A DNA stretch of 64,000 bases from Turicibacter faecis (GCF_037076425.1 NZ_AP028127.1:2312001-2376000); one strand, 5' to 3'; positions 34,906 through 44,329 are shown, counted from the first letter of the stretch. Numbers and translations: made by a program. Notes: generated by a model not told the origin, from the letters alone.

Positions 34906-36276
34906 ATGCATTTAATTATTTTAATTTTATCGTTAGGAACCATTATGTTTCTTGCATATAAGGGGTACTCGACGATTATCACGGCGCCGATCGTCGCCCT
35001 CGTCACGCTGCTTTTAACGTTTGGGTTTGATAGTCATCTCATGGCAAACTATACGCTTGTATATATGGATGGATTTGCTGGATTCGTTAAAAATTACTTT
35101 CCACTTTTCTTAACCGGAGCCATTTTTGCAAAACTGATGGAGGAAACGGGATATGCCCATGCGATCGCCCACACGATTATTCGGTGGTTAAAGCCTGAAC
35201 GTGCGATTTTAGCTGTTGTTCTGTCTGGTGCCTTACTGACCTACGGGGGTGTCTCACTCTTTGTCGTCGCCTTCGTTCTTTACCCTATCGCCACCTTATT
35301 ATTTAAAGAGGCGGACATTCCCAAACGTTTAATCCCTGGAACCATTGCACTCGGAGCCTTCACCTTTACGATGACTGCCCTTCCAGGAACGCCCGAAATT
35401 CAAAACGTTATTCCTATGACCTACTTCAAAACTGACACCTTTGCCGCTCCAGGAATTGGACTCCTTGCGAGCGCCCTCATCTTCGGATTAGGGATGCTTT
35501 ACCTCAACAATCAAGCAGCCCGTGCGAAAAAAGTTAACGAAGGTTATGGGGAGAGTATGGAGCAAAAGACAAAAATTCCATCAAAAACTCCGTCTATTTG
35601 GTTAGCCCTCGCACCCATCGTTGTTATTTTTAGCGCCAATCTCTTCTTTTCAAAATTTTACTATCCTTATATAGATGGAAGTTATTTAGAAAAATACAAC
35701 ACGACACTCGATAGCCAGTCTGGAACATGGAGCGTCATTATTTCCATCGTGATTGCTATTGTATTAATTCTCCTCTTGAATATTGGGAAAATAAAAAATC
35801 TTCAATCCGTTCTCGACCAAGGGGTCAAAAATTCCTTTGTTCCCCTACTTAATTCAAGTGCTATCGTCGGATATGGTAGCATCATCAAAACTCTTCCCAT
35901 TTTCGCCAGTATTCAAACGATGATTTTAAATCTTTCTCCTAATCCTATTATTACTGAGGCCCTCTCAGTTAATATCATTTGTGGATTAACGGCTTCAGCC
36001 TCTGGCGGACTCGGCATTACCTTAAATGCCCTTGCCCCTACCTTTTTACAAATGAGTGAACCTCTTGGTATTTCTCCTGAACTTCTTCACCGAATCGCCG
36101 CTCTAGCTTCCGGTGGACTCGATACCCTTCCTCATAACGGTGCCGTCATTACGACACTCGCCATCTTCGGCCTCACCCACAAACAATCTTATAAAGATAT
36201 TTTCTTCACATCCGTCATCATTCCAATTACAGTGACAGCACTCATCGTTATACTGACCTCATTCGTCTATCGATAA
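34906..36276 (+). CDS. GntP family permease
   Basis: 456 residues, about 12 helices. Family features: YFPLFLTGAIFAKLMEETGY near the N-terminus, LTYGGVSLFVVAFVLYPIA, and ASGGLDTLPHNGAVITTLAI near the C-terminus. GntP members carry gluconate, 3-hydroxybutyrate or other small organic acids. CAAGGAGGG precedes the ATG. Substrate not predictable from context. Confidence 0.92.
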   Translation: MHLIILILSLGTIMFLAYKGYSTIITAPIVALVTLLLTFGFDSHLMANYTLVYMDGFAGFVKNYFPLFLTGAIFAKLMEETGYAHAIAHTIIRWLKPERAILAVVLSGALLTYGGVSLFVVAFVLYPIATLLFKEADIPKRLIPGTIALGAFTFTMTALPGTPEIQNVIPMTYFKTDTFAAPGIGLLASALIFGLGMLYLNNQAARAKKVNEGYGESMEQKTKIPSKTPSIWLALAPIVVIFSANLFFSKFYYPYIDGSYLEKYNTTLDSQSGTWSVIISIVIAIVLILLLNIGKIKNLQSVLDQGVKNSFVPLLNSSAIVGYGSIIKTLPIFASIQTMILNLSPNPIITEALSVNIICGLTASASGGLGITLNALAPTFLQMSEPLGISPELLHRIAALASGGLDTLPHNGAVITTLAIFGLTHKQSYKDIFFTSVIIPITVTALIVILTSFVYR

Positions 36277-36294
36277 AGCCAACGAACTTCAAAT

Positions 36295-36346
36295 AAAAAA
36301 TTCCTAGTGCTTAGACAAAACCAAGTCTTCGCGCTAGGAATTTTTT
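36295..36346 (+). terminator. Terminator of the GntP gene
   Basis: AAAAAATTCCTAG/CTAGGAATTTTTT with a long loop. Confidence 0.85.
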
Positions 36347-36533
36347 ATGCCCTATCTTTTTCATGAATTAAAACTCACCTTCTGAGCAAGGGATGCCACA
36401 ACTCTCCCGACAAAATCACGTCAGATGAAATAATAAGGGATGTTATTGTCTATTTTTGTACTTTTCTTCTCTCCTTTGAATAAAATATGTTATGATTTTC
36501 CTATAAACTTATGATAGTTGGAGAGGATATAGG

Positions 36534-36953
36534 ATGAAAAAGGGATTCGTAGTTAGTTTCACATGTTTAACATTATTAGGAGTAGGATGGCATGCAAATT
36601 CTATCACCGCTTCAACACCCGATGAAATTGTGATTAAACAGAGAGAACAAAACTCGAAAGCTTGGTTAAACTGGAGTGGATCAACGTATTTAACTGCAGG
36701 ACAATGGTGTAATGTCATAGGAGATAATAATCTTTTTAAAGCAGACGTTAACGTAACCAATAATGGAGGAAACCCAGGGAGCATTAAAGTTCAAATATTA
36801 AATAATAAAGGGGAAATCAAGGGGAAACCCCAGACGATTAAGCCGGGAAAAACAGTTACTTTTGCAGAAATTCCAGCAAATAGCGGAACATTTGTTGTTC
36901 AAGCCAAAGCAGAAACTTCTGGAACCTATACCCTAAAAGTAACGAGCCGTTAA
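36534..36953 (+). CDS. Small secreted protein, beta-rich
   Basis: 139 residues. Signal peptide MKKGFVVSFTCLTLLGVGWHANSITA, then a ~110-residue domain rich in beta-forming residues (FKADVNVTNNGGNPGSIKVQ, TIKPGKTVTFAEIPANSGTF), an Ig-like/CARDB-like appearance. AGTTGGAGAGG upstream. No anchor. Unknown role. Confidence 0.75.
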   Translation: MKKGFVVSFTCLTLLGVGWHANSITASTPDEIVIKQREQNSKAWLNWSGSTYLTAGQWCNVIGDNNLFKADVNVTNNGGNPGSIKVQILNNKGEIKGKPQTIKPGKTVTFAEIPANSGTFVVQAKAETSGTYTLKVTSR

Positions 36954-36987
36954 ACGTCAGTAGTTCACAATCCGATTAATAACGCGT

Positions 36988-37029
36988 AAACAAAAGGAGG
37001 TCTTTCCACTGGAAGACCTCCTTTTGTTT
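36988..37029. terminator. Bidirectional terminator
   Basis: AAACAAAAGGAGGTCTT/AAGACCTCCTTTTGTTT, very stable. Confidence 0.9.
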
Positions 37030-37068
37030 AGGTGCTATATTCTTCTTTAAAAAAATTTCGCCAACCTT

Positions 37069-37677
37069 TTAGTCTAATGAATACGTGTGATCGATACTCG
37101 TCCAAATATTTGAATCCGAACCTTTTTTCATCTTAACTGTCCCAAACATGCGCGCCTTTGTCCCTACACCTTGATCATTTTTATCTGAAATATACGAAGT
37201 GTATTCACATTCTAAAATTGATCCTGAAACTGCAATCCATTTTGTAGATTTAATTTTATTGATTTGACGATGATTACTATCCTGATAGCACTCTAAAACC
37301 ATTTGTAATTTAGCTTCTGCCCCATTTGAAGAAGTAATCTTTGAAACAGTTTTCGTATATGCTCCACGGGCATTCGGGTTTGTCCCCTCTTCCTCAAACC
37401 CAAATAAATAAGTTTGACTCTCTTTATCAAAAACAGATACCACTGTTTTTTCACCTAAGACTTCCCTTGTCACATAAACTGAATCACTAGGAACACCTAA
37501 CGTTGTATACACTTCATCAATTCTAATTTTTCCATCGATAACCTCAACGAATTCGACCTTTTGCGTCATCTCCTGATTGTCTTCTTCCTCATGACGGAAA
37601 TCAACATGGATTGAAAGAATCAAAACTCCAGTTAAAAAGACTATGACTGCTCCAATCATAAATACTATTTTCTTCAT
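37069..37677 (-). CDS. Membrane-anchored extracytoplasmic protein, unknown
   Basis: 202 residues from the ATG at 37677 (AGGGAG with 8-nt spacing). One N-terminal anchor (MKKIVFMIGAVIVFLTGVLI), then an acidic linker and a soluble domain (DEVYTTLGVPSDSVYVTRE, FGTVKMKKGS). No family recognised. Confidence 0.7.
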   Translation of the reverse strand: MKKIVFMIGAVIVFLTGVLILSIHVDFRHEEEDNQEMTQKVEFVEVIDGKIRIDEVYTTLGVPSDSVYVTREVLGEKTVVSVFDKESQTYLFGFEEEGTNPNARGAYTKTVSKITSSNGAEAKLQMVLECYQDSNHRQINKIKSTKWIAVSGSILECEYTSYISDKNDQGVGTKARMFGTVKMKKGSDSNIWTSIDHTYSLD

Positions 37678-37911
37678 CTTACTCACTCCCTATTATTAAA
37701 ACTCGCTACTTTATTCCCTATTCCGAAGATAATCCTCCTTTCTACCTATTGGTTGAAGTTAATTCCACCTATTATAATTCCTAACAAGTGAACATCCATC
37801 CAATAAATAGAAGTATATCGTAGTTGTTGACAACTTCATACCCTTTGATGCTAACTAGACAATAACTATTGCAGTTTGGACAAATTTGTCTTATTTTTTC
37901 AATAGATAAAT

Positions 37912-37953
37912 AAAAAAAGCAAGCTCCTCATTAAACAAGGAGCTTGCCTTTTT
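37912..37953 (-). terminator. Intrinsic terminator
   Basis: AAAAAAAGCAAGCTCCT/AGGAGCTTGCcTTTTTT, downstream of the XRE gene. Confidence 0.88.
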
Positions 37954-37962
37954 TATGTTTGA

Positions 37963-38364
37963 TTATCTTTGTTTTTTCAAACGAATCCCATAGTATATCC
38001 CGGTTCCTAAAAGACCAAATATAGCACCTATTAAAAAGTGATTAAAAATAAAGCTCATGATCATCAGCATCATGCCTACAATTAAAATAAGATTTTCAAG
38101 AAAATCGTTTTGAACAAGCTCTTCTTCCTGCTCAAAAAATCCCAACCGATTTAGTGTATCCAAGTGAATGCGATCACGCAGTAATTCGTCCAAACTCACG
38201 TTAAACCAATCCGAAATTGCCATTAAGTTATGCATATCTGGCAACTCTTTTCCTGCTTCCCAATCGACCACTAATTTCTTCGGTACCCCAATTTCTTCTG
38301 CTAACATTTCCTGGGAAATCCCTTTTGTTTGCCGTAGTAGTTGTAGTTTTTCGTTAAATTCCAT
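37963..38364 (-). CDS. XRE-family HTH protein with C-terminal membrane hairpin
   Basis: 133 residues from the ATG at 38364 (AAGGGGGAAATATAAG upstream). HTH at ~5-60 (LRQTKGISQEMLAEEIGVPK), then two hydrophobic helices at the C-terminus. Membrane-tethered XRE regulators of this size are common in Firmicutes. Divergent from the M28-like gene; may control it (inference). Confidence 0.85.
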   Translation of the reverse strand: MEFNEKLQLLRQTKGISQEMLAEEIGVPKKLVVDWEAGKELPDMHNLMAISDWFNVSLDELLRDRIHLDTLNRLGFFEQEEELVQNDFLENLILIVGMMLMIMSFIFNHFLIGAIFGLLGTGIYYGIRLKKQR

Positions 38365-38498
38365 CTTATATTTCCCCCTTTGTACTTCTATCTTATTCAC
38401 GAAGTGAAATAGATATACATTTCTCCTTTAGGATTGGAACCTATTTCTACCTTTTTTACTATGATATAGAAGGAAAGAATCAAAGGAGGAGTCATGCT

Positions 38499-40475
38499 AT
38501 GACTTATCAAGAAGAATTAAATCATTTTTATGATGCAATTAATGTTGATTACGCCACTTATGTAGCCGGTACTCTCTCTCAATCAGGATCAAACGAAACG
38601 CTCGGATTTCGTACGGCTGGATCACCGTCAGAAAAGTCATCTGGCCAATTTTTATATCATCAGTTTCAAAAAATCGGTTTATCCGATGTTCGCAAAGAAG
38701 AAATCACCATCGATTCCTGGGAGTTCAAGACAAGCACCCTTCACTACCTTGATCGCAAAAAAAGACTCCATCAACTCACCCTTTGCGCCTACGCAACGCA
38801 CTGTATTGAAGAAAACCTAACCCTCGATCTCGTTTACGTTGGAAAAGGGACTAAAAATGAATATAAAAACATAGACGTCAAGAACAAGCTAGTTCTCGTT
38901 GACTTAGACACCTATATCGGATGCCAGATTGGGATTTGTGCCCTACAAGCAAGACAAAAAGGTGCTTATGGAATCATCGCCGCTCCAATGCGGGACGATC
39001 AGCAGCTTCCTGCTGATGCACTCACTTACGAAAATTTCAATGCACCCGTTGATATTCCAGCCTTTGCCGTTAGTTTGCAAGATGCTTGTATGTTGAAAAA
39101 ACAATTATCCAACTCTAAAAATCAAACCCTACCTGTTGTTCTTAATTGCTATAGCCATATTTTAAAAGACCAGCCATCTTACAATATCATCGGTGAAATT
39201 CCAGGGAAAAATCAACATGAGCGCATCCTTATTATGTCCCACTATGACGGACTCTTTTATAATTTCCACAGCGGAGCCTGTGGGTGCGGCTTATTACTAG
39301 GATTAGCCCGAGCACTTATCAAGAGTCATTACGTTCCCGATAAAACCTTGGTCTTTATCGCCCATGGCGCTAAAGAATGGGGACTAAGTGAGTCTTCTTT
39401 TAATTGGTCCATTGGCGGTTATCAACAAATTACTAAAAATCATCCTGAGTGGGCAAAAGAGGCGATGGTGGCAATTAATCTTGAAGGGTTTGTTGCCTAT
39501 GATGACTTTCAATCCCATCATATTAAAACGACAGAAGGGTATCAGGATTTTATTCGATCCATTTCCAAACTCGTACCTGGATGTCCCTATCCAGATGGCT
39601 GTGTCATCGATGCACCAACTACTATTGTAAGTGACGATTTTTCGTATTCACAAAGTGGAATTCCAACCATCATTAGCTACCGCCCCACTCACGAACAGGA
39701 TTTCATCCTTCGTCAAACATCCTATGATGAAATCACTCATCATTTTAGTTATCCCGCATTTGAGTATTGCCACAAACTTTATGGAACATTCATCATCTTA
39801 TTTGATCAGATGAAAATTATGCCGCTTAAATTTGAGAAGTTCTTCGAAGCATTTGAAGAGAGTCTTGATTTTCAATCGTATCATTCCCATAAAGAACTCT
39901 ATTTTCTTCTTCAAATGTCAAAACATTTAGCACGTCATCTTTATACATTCACTCAATTTGCCCCCCTTTCACCTCGGAAGAGTCACCTCATGAATATTCA
40001 ACTTCACGAGCTGTATTTAAAAATTCAACAGTCGTTCGTTCGATTAACTTGGGATGGAACAACTATTTTTCCGCATGAAGCTTATCAAAAAAATATGGTT
40101 CACTTGAAAGAGGCGCTCCGGTTGTTAAAACAAGAAAAATTAAAATCCGCTGTTGAACAACTTTGCCGTGTTGACCTCAATCTCTATGCTTTCTACTATG
40201 ACCAAGACACTTATGAGTATTTTCTCAAACAATCTACTAGCCAAGACGACAAACATATGACATGGGGAAAAAACCTAATCGTCAGCCAGATTAACTTATA
40301 TGAACTTATCGATTCCCTCCTCCATAAACACGCCAACGACGATCTTTGTCATGAAATTAGCCAATTAAAATCTCTCCTCGCCTATGAAAAAATCCAAGAA
40401 GATCAAGTAATGGTGGAAGAAATAAGAAACCTCAAACAAATCATCCGAAAAATGCGTCGTCTTTTAACTCTATAA
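38499..40475 (+). CDS. M28-like peptidase with PA domain and altered metal-site motifs
   Basis: 658 residues, no signal peptide. A PA-like insert (~110-225) precedes an M28 fold at ~228-440. The first ligand motif is kept (MSHYDGL). The usual ADN motif is GACGCG (Asp replaced by Cys), the EE pair is KE (HGAKEWGL), the NLD strand is NLE and the SDH motif is SDD (VSDDFSYSQSGIP). The remaining ~210 residues are helical and unfamiliar. Enzyme activity, if any, would need a changed metal site; a pseudoenzyme is possible. AAAGGAGGAG precedes the start. Confidence 0.75.
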   Translation: MTYQEELNHFYDAINVDYATYVAGTLSQSGSNETLGFRTAGSPSEKSSGQFLYHQFQKIGLSDVRKEEITIDSWEFKTSTLHYLDRKKRLHQLTLCAYATHCIEENLTLDLVYVGKGTKNEYKNIDVKNKLVLVDLDTYIGCQIGICALQARQKGAYGIIAAPMRDDQQLPADALTYENFNAPVDIPAFAVSLQDACMLKKQLSNSKNQTLPVVLNCYSHILKDQPSYNIIGEIPGKNQHERILIMSHYDGLFYNFHSGACGCGLLLGLARALIKSHYVPDKTLVFIAHGAKEWGLSESSFNWSIGGYQQITKNHPEWAKEAMVAINLEGFVAYDDFQSHHIKTTEGYQDFIRSISKLVPGCPYPDGCVIDAPTTIVSDDFSYSQSGIPTIISYRPTHEQDFILRQTSYDEITHHFSYPAFEYCHKLYGTFIILFDQMKIMPLKFEKFFEAFEESLDFQSYHSHKELYFLLQMSKHLARHLYTFTQFAPLSPRKSHLMNIQLHELYLKIQQSFVRLTWDGTTIFPHEAYQKNMVHLKEALRLLKQEKLKSAVEQLCRVDLNLYAFYYDQDTYEYFLKQSTSQDDKHMTWGKNLIVSQINLYELIDSLLHKHANDDLCHEISQLKSLLAYEKIQEDQVMVEEIRNLKQIIRKMRRLLTL

Positions 40476-40528
40476 CTAACCCCCCCCCCTTTTGTCACTC
40501 AAGGATGAAGACAGTAGGGGGTTTTTAG

Positions 40529-40738
40529 TTACGCTTGATGTTTACCTTTCAGATTTAAGACTAATAACTTGAATGAAAGGTAGCATAGTATTCCTGATGC
40601 AACCACATACGCCAAACGAAAAATGAACACAACATATGGACCAAATGGCCATAGAATATCCATCAGCTCTTTTGAAGAAATTATTAATCCTAAACACCCA
40701 ATCATCGCACCTATTAGTGATAAACTTCCCTGCTTCAT
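40529..40738 (-). CDS. 69-residue two-helix membrane protein
   Basis: Two hydrophobic helices (LIGAMIGCLGLII and YVVFIFRLAYVVASGILCYL) and a basic tail ending NLKGKHQA. GGTGAG sits directly before the ATG, so the ribosome site is tight. Unknown function. Confidence 0.55.
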   Translation of the reverse strand: MKQGSLSLIGAMIGCLGLIISSKELMDILWPFGPYVVFIFRLAYVVASGILCYLSFKLLVLNLKGKHQA

Positions 40739-41052
40739 CTCACCACTCCCGATCTATTTCTCCTACCATTATAGCATATCCTCCTCTTGTCATTAACTTC
40801 CGTCTTTCTTCTTTTCCCTAATTAGTCGTATAATAAACCTATGAGATGAGGGGGTGATGCTCGTGACTGTTTTAAAGACTTTCATTTTTAAATCAGTTTG
40901 CTCCACGCAAGGAACGTCAAAGTCAGCTATGCTTTGTTTGGAGCCTCGTTCACTTAATAGCTGAGAAAAAATCATAACTAGGTTCTTTTAAACAAAGCAA
41001 TATGGCGTTCTTTGCTCTTACGACTGTATAAATTTAGCCGTAAAGGAGCAAA
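40739..41052. other. Intergenic region with 8-bp inverted repeat
   Basis: A 314-bp gap. TCAGCTAT (40923-40930) and ATAGCTGA (40957-40964) form an inverted repeat around a 26-nt loop, followed by GAAAAAAATC. A GAGGGGGTGATG sequence at ~40850 looks like a ribosome site but leads only to a 33-codon non-hydrophobic frame. Could be a leader or decayed element. Confidence 0.35.
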
Positions 41053-41358
41053 ATGATGAAGTACACGAACGCAAAATCTATCTTACCTGAAGAACTTTTA
41101 ACTTTAATTCAAGATTATATCGATGGCGAATATCTTTATATCCCACGAAAACAAGAAAATCAAAAATCATGGGGTGAAAAAAATGGAGCTAAAAAAGGCC
41201 TACTCGAACGAAATCGGGACATTTACGAACATTATCTCGCGGGAATCCCAATTTCTGAATTGGCCCACCTCCACTTTCTATCAGAAAAAAGTATTCGGCG
41301 CATTATTGCCCAACAAAAAAAGGGCCCCATCGTTGATACAGAATCAAAGATGAGCTAG
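41053..41358 (+). CDS. CD3324-family (Mor-like HTH) protein
   Basis: 101 residues. N-terminal KYTNAKSILPEELLTLIQDY and GEYLYIPRK are the family hallmark; the C-terminal half has a basic loop and a helix-turn-helix (ISELAHLHFLSEKSIRRII). Related to the Mor transcription-activator fold. AAAGGAGC precedes two adjacent ATGs (41053 or 41056). Probably a small DNA-binding protein. Confidence 0.88.
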   Translation: MMKYTNAKSILPEELLTLIQDYIDGEYLYIPRKQENQKSWGEKNGAKKGLLERNRDIYEHYLAGIPISELAHLHFLSEKSIRRIIAQQKKGPIVDTESKMS

Positions 41359-41390
41359 CGCCTCTCTCACCCTCCTGTTATACTAATTAT

Positions 41391-41422
41391 AAAAGAGCTG
41401 ATGATCATCGCATCAGCTTTTT
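41391..41422 (+). terminator. Intrinsic terminator
   Basis: AAAAGAGCTGATG/CATCAGCTTTTT. Confidence 0.85.
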
Positions 41423-41447
41423 ATCTAGGAAAAGGAGTGATTTCTTC

Positions 41448-42095
41448 ATGGAAGCCTTCTTAAAAAAAGAAGAGTATAACTACATAAAAAAACGATTAAA
41501 AGACTTAAATAATGCCTTGCGAACGTGTAACGATTATCGGACACGAGATGCAAGTCGTGATTACATTCAAGATAAAATTCTTTCGCACCTCAGTCATCTC
41601 CTTCCTGAACAAAAAAAATTACTCGATATCACGGCTCTCAAAGATTCCCACGACATCGATGTCTTTTTAAACCAATTACAACCTTACATTTTTACAAACC
41701 CACCGATTACAGCGAGTGAAATTTCTAAACTCTTTAAGAAAGAAAAAAAATTGAAACTCCCTTCGAGTGAGGTATTGGAACGTCCGTGTGTTTATCTCGG
41801 TTGGTTTGATTTAGCGACGAAAAAACTCTTTATCGTCCACCGCTATCACCAACAATTACTGGGGATGGCTTGCCGACTCACGGAAGCCAAAAATAAACAG
41901 ACAAACGTGTGCGCCCTCTGTCATCATATGGGGCCTAAAAGTGAAGTTGCTTTTGTCTCCCCTCTTTGTAAGGGAAATAAAAATTATCGTTCCATCGGTT
42001 TTTTCGCTTGTTTAGATAGTGCAGCCTGCAATGAGCGTATCACATCTACTGAAAAATTAGAGGGGCTTCTTAAAGAGGTTAATAATATTAAATAA
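41448..42095 (+). CDS. FusB/FusC-family elongation factor G-binding protein
   Basis: 215 residues. Helical N-terminal half and a C-terminal treble-clef zinc finger with VCALCHHMG and later CNERI/CLDSAAC cysteines, as in FusB/FBP. These proteins bind EF-G and free it from stalled ribosomes, giving fusidic acid tolerance. AAAAGGAGTG upstream; terminator follows. Confidence 0.9.
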   Translation: MEAFLKKEEYNYIKKRLKDLNNALRTCNDYRTRDASRDYIQDKILSHLSHLLPEQKKLLDITALKDSHDIDVFLNQLQPYIFTNPPITASEISKLFKKEKKLKLPSSEVLERPCVYLGWFDLATKKLFIVHRYHQQLLGMACRLTEAKNKQTNVCALCHHMGPKSEVAFVSPLCKGNKNYRSIGFFACLDSAACNERITSTEKLEGLLKEVNNIK

Positions 42096-42123
42096 AAAAG
42101 TCTAGAGTTTCTAGACTTTTTTT
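42094..42123. terminator. Bidirectional terminator
   Basis: AAAAAAGTCTAGA/TCTAGACTTTTTTT between convergent genes. Confidence 0.88.
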
Positions 42124-42125
42124 CA

Positions 42126-42956
42126 TTATTCTCTTGCTTTTAATTCAAACACGGTCACCTGCGGCACATTAAATAGACGAAACGGTACCTTCGTATTTCC
42201 GATTCCTGTATTCACATAAAGCGAAATTTGATTTCCAACTTCATAAAAGCCACGAACATACTGTTGGCCGAGTGCCGTTGTCATCAAAGGACCCACAAAT
42301 GGAAGATAAACCTGTCCCCCATGACTATGCCCAGCTAACGCTAGATCAATGGGATAACCAACAAACTCGTTGACTAGGTCTGGCTCATGTAACATGAGCA
42401 GATTTAAATTCGTTTCCTCCATCCCCTGCACCGTTTGATTGAGATTATAATACCCTATCAAAGCATCATCGGCGCCATATAAATTTAAGGTCGTTCCCTT
42501 AATTGTTAGCGCCTCATGCTCATTCAGTAAAACTTTAAATCCCGCTGCTTCCATTAACTCTTCATAAAATTTTTCGGCTCCGCCACCATAATCGCGATTT
42601 CCAAAGACAGCATACTTCCCATCTGTCGCTTCTATGGTAGACAGGATTCTTTGAACTTCCTCTAAACTTCCCTCATACTTAGCTGCGTTATCCATCAAGT
42701 CCCCTGTAAATAACACTAAGTCGGCGGACTGCTCATTAATCTTGTTCACAACCTTCTTAAGATCCTCCGTTGAAAAAAATTCACCGATATGTGTATCCGA
42801 AAACTGAACAACTTTAATCGTTTCACCCTTCACCTTTTCACTCACGATTTCGTGGGAAACAACATGTAACAACTTTGGCTCAATAAATGTTGCGTAAAGA
42901 CCGACTCCTATTCCAATCGCTATCAACCAACCTAAACACTTCAGTAATACCTTCAT
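42126..42956 (-). CDS. YkuE/YaeI-type metallophosphoesterase
   Basis: 276 residues. One N-terminal anchor helix, then calcineurin-fold motifs in order: FSDTHIGE, FTGDLMDN, FGNRDYG, and LAGHSHGGQVYLP. These membrane-tethered phosphoesterases act outside the cytosol on unknown phosphoesters. Two copies of the recurring CTATCCTTATTATATA motif lie upstream (43083-43235). Confidence 0.93.
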   Translation of the reverse strand: MKVLLKCLGWLIAIGIGVGLYATFIEPKLLHVVSHEIVSEKVKGETIKVVQFSDTHIGEFFSTEDLKKVVNKINEQSADLVLFTGDLMDNAAKYEGSLEEVQRILSTIEATDGKYAVFGNRDYGGGAEKFYEELMEAAGFKVLLNEHEALTIKGTTLNLYGADDALIGYYNLNQTVQGMEETNLNLLMLHEPDLVNEFVGYPIDLALAGHSHGGQVYLPFVGPLMTTALGQQYVRGFYEVGNQISLYVNTGIGNTKVPFRLFNVPQVTVFELKARE

Positions 42957-43261
42957 CGCCTCATCCTCTATACTCTCACGTTATCTTTACAAGATTATAT
43001 TGTACTCTCATTAAAAATAAATCACAAACTCTTTTTTTAGAATTTATTCCGATAATATGTCGAAGGCGATTTTTTTCAAAATTTTTTCTATCCTTATTAT
43101 ATAGGGGATTTGTTTCATTGAAAAAACCCACCTCGGTTCATAAAGCGTGATAGGTTAAATTGCTCATCTTTGAATCCAATCAAGGAACTTTCTCCCGATT
43201 TAACAGCAGTTTTTCTATCCTTATTATATAAGGAATTTTTTTCAAGGAAACAACTGCCTAA
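42957..43261. promoter_or_regulatory. Intergenic region with two copies of a ~40-bp repeat
   Basis: TTTTCTATCCTTATTATATAG (43084 onward) and TTTTTCTATCCTTATTATAT (43210 onward), each followed by a GGAATTT/TTTCAxxGAAA block, are direct repeats 127 bp apart. The second contains TCCTTA-TTATA-TAAGGA, a near-perfect dyad. No ORF with a ribosome site. Confidence 0.55.
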
Positions 43262-44329
43262 TTAATCTGCTTGAAGGATACCCTCCAGTCTTTTAATCAA
43301 CTCCGGGTACTCTTTTCGCGAACGAATCCCCTCAAATGTAGGATCCGTTACGATTAACTGGAGCAACAGTCCCGGAAACCTTTCTGACTGAAGACTTTCA
43401 TTCAACTCTAGTTCACCGAATAAAGGCGTCGGCATTTTCATAGTTGTGTGTTCAAGTTGATCGATTATTTTTGTTAATTGACTCATGACCTCTTCTTCAC
43501 GATGTTGACGACTAAAAAAAATAATTTTTTCTAATGTATAACTAACCCTAAATAATGCTTCCAACTCAAAAAGTTCGATTAACGCCCCCTCTATCTGCAA
43601 CAACCGCTCCGTCATCAAAGACTGATTTTGCTTCACACAAAATTGACGATAATGTCCTAAGGTGATGCGAATAGATGACAGATGGTTAAACAATCTTCGT
43701 TGAATTCGTTGTTTAACCTCCTTATTTTCTTTGCGCTGAAGATAAATAGCAATTAATAAATCATCCGGATGAAAGGTCAAGCGTGGCATTTGAAGTAAAA
43801 TCTTTTCTGCCTTTTCATCCTCTTGATTTTGAATATAGATTCCCGCTAATAAATAGTTTGCTTGATTCATTAAAGAGGCATCTGTTCCACTTGCGACCTC
43901 TTCAAGTAATGAAATGACCTGTTTTGACAAGTCGTCTAAAATATCCTTTGGCGCAAACCCTTTTTCCATTAAGTAAAACGAGGCAATAGCCAATTTCAAC
44001 TCATTACTTTTTGGATACTGTCTCAAATAGCCCGTACATTTTTCAATCATTTCACCAAATAAACGTTTGTTCGCTAGTTCTTTACATTCTACGACCCACT
44101 GATTAATTTGCTGAGGCGTCAATTTTTGTTCGTACGCCATCAGTTCATCGATGCTACATTCAAAAAACTGAGCAATCTTTGGCAATAACGTAATATCCGG
44201 ATATGTTGTCCCCGTTTCCCATTTAGAAACAGCGGGAACCGATACACCAATTGCCTGTGCTAACTGTTCCTGCGTCAAGTGATGTTCCTTTCTCAAACGA
44301 TAAATAACCTCACCAATTTTTAAGTTCAT
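43262..44329 (-). CDS. XRE-family HTH regulator with C-terminal helical-repeat domain
   Basis: 355 residues from the ATG at 44329. HTH at ~5-58 (RLRKEHHLTQEQLAQAIGVS, PAVSKWETGTTYPD). The remaining ~290 residues are helical and TPR-like, as in peptide-sensing Rgg/PlcR-type and other Firmicutes regulators; no ligand can be named. Confidence 0.85.
   Translation of the reverse strand: MNLKIGEVIYRLRKEHHLTQEQLAQAIGVSVPAVSKWETGTTYPDITLLPKIAQFFECSIDELMAYEQKLTPQQINQWVVECKELANKRLFGEMIEKCTGYLRQYPKSNELKLAIASFYLMEKGFAPKDILDDLSKQVISLLEEVASGTDASLMNQANYLLAGIYIQNQEDEKAEKILLQMPRLTFHPDDLLIAIYLQRKENKEVKQRIQRRLFNHLSSIRITLGHYRQFCVKQNQSLMTERLLQIEGALIELFELEALFRVSYTLEKIIFFSRQHREEEVMSQLTKIIDQLEHTTMKMPTPLFGELELNESLQSERFPGLLLQLIVTDPTFEGIRSRKEYPELIKRLEGILQAD

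Noticed and set aside
40793-40975. 60-codon minus-strand frame, and a plus-strand holin-like toxin start near 40864
   Set aside because: Neither translates to a convincing protein; the plus-strand frame is not hydrophobic despite a good ribosome-site look-alike.
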